Part shown: positions 7,700-7,723 of the stretch, in pieces
Position numbering within the stretch: the stretch's first letter is position 1
Layout of the letters: the number at the start of each line of letters is the position of its first letter
Source of the DNA: Desulfobacteraceae bacterium
GTDB lineage: Bacteria > Desulfobacterota > DSM-4660 > Desulfatiglandales > JALVMZ01
Length of the DNA: 7,723 nt
Assembly: GCA_027032655.1 (NCBI GenBank)
Contig: JALVMZ010000020.1
Location: 1 to 7,723 of the forward strand
Direction of reading: 5' to 3'
Notes under the pieces: generated by a model
What the model was told of the DNA's origin: nothing
Databases searched by the model: none
The model's input: only the letters and a program-made list of their open reading frames with translations
Made by a program: the position numbers and the translations under genes

Positions 7700-7716
7700 T
7701 ATGACTGATAGTCATA
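7700..7716. promoter_or_regulatory. Perfect 17-bp palindrome, probable TetR operator
   Basis: TATGACT (7700-7706) and AGTCATA (7710-7716) are exact inverted repeats around the 3-nt spacer GAT. The size and dyad symmetry suit a site for a TetR-family dimer. It sits next to the -33 region of the TetR promoter, 47 bp upstream of the start codon, where binding could block transcription of this gene and of any divergent gene to the right. A further TGACT half-site lies at 7684-7688. The symmetry is seen directly and recognition by this TetR protein is inferred. Confidence 0.6.
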
Positions 7717-7723
7717 AATAATG

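Noticed and set aside
7721..7723. ATG at the very end of the window as the start of a divergent gene controlled by the TetR protein.
   Set aside because: Three bases at the edge cannot be tested, and the upstream 67 bp show no clear + strand -33/-7 pair. The idea is kept only as a possibility.
1..7723. CRISPR arrays, tRNA or rRNA genes, insertion sequences, phage or defence genes.
   Set aside because: No regularly spaced repeats, transposase-like proteins, structured RNA genes or terminal repeats were seen. The window is almost fully filled by five coding genes.

Overview
The window looks like part of a Bacteroidota chromosome. The evidence is a FecR-type anti-sigma factor, a SusC/RagA TonB-dependent receptor and a SusD-family lipoprotein encoded in a row, AT-leaning DNA, no Shine-Dalgarno-like sequence before the receptor start, and a TAnnTTTG-type promoter element. 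The protein style would fit Bacteroidales or Marinilabiliales-like bacteria, but I cannot place it below phylum with confidence. No stretch longer than 300 bases lacks a gene. The largest non-coding gap is 132 bp.

Layout, left to right on the + strand. (1) A FecR-like inner-membrane anti-sigma factor, cut at its 5' end by the window edge. (2) A 132-bp intergenic leader with two inverted repeats. (3) A 1211-residue SusC-like outer-membrane receptor carrying an N-terminal STN signalling domain and a carboxypeptidase-regulatory-like domain. (4) After 18 bp, a 664-residue SusD-like surface lipoprotein of the SusD-like_2 type. (5) After 25 bp, a 109-residue lipoprotein with one small beta-sandwich domain of the carboxypeptidase-regulatory/Cna-B kind. 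(6) A strong bidirectional terminator. (7) On the - strand and convergent, a TetR/AcrR-family repressor, with a promoter element and a perfect 17-bp palindrome between it and the right edge.

Inferred working model: SusC and SusD form a lidded outer-membrane importer for an unknown nutrient, powered by TonB. When ligand is bound, the STN domain of SusC signals to the periplasmic part of FecR, which releases an ECF sigma factor. That sigma gene is expected just left of the window. The released sigma then raises susCD expression. The small lipoprotein is the least described member and probably an accessory surface component. There is no glycoside hydrolase, lyase, sulfatase or peptidase here, so the substrate cannot be named. 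The TetR gene is a separate unit and may control a divergent operon beyond the right edge.

Apart from the unassigned small lipoprotein and the regulatory palindromes, this is a recognisable SusCD transport and surface-signalling locus. I do not see evidence of a wholly new system.
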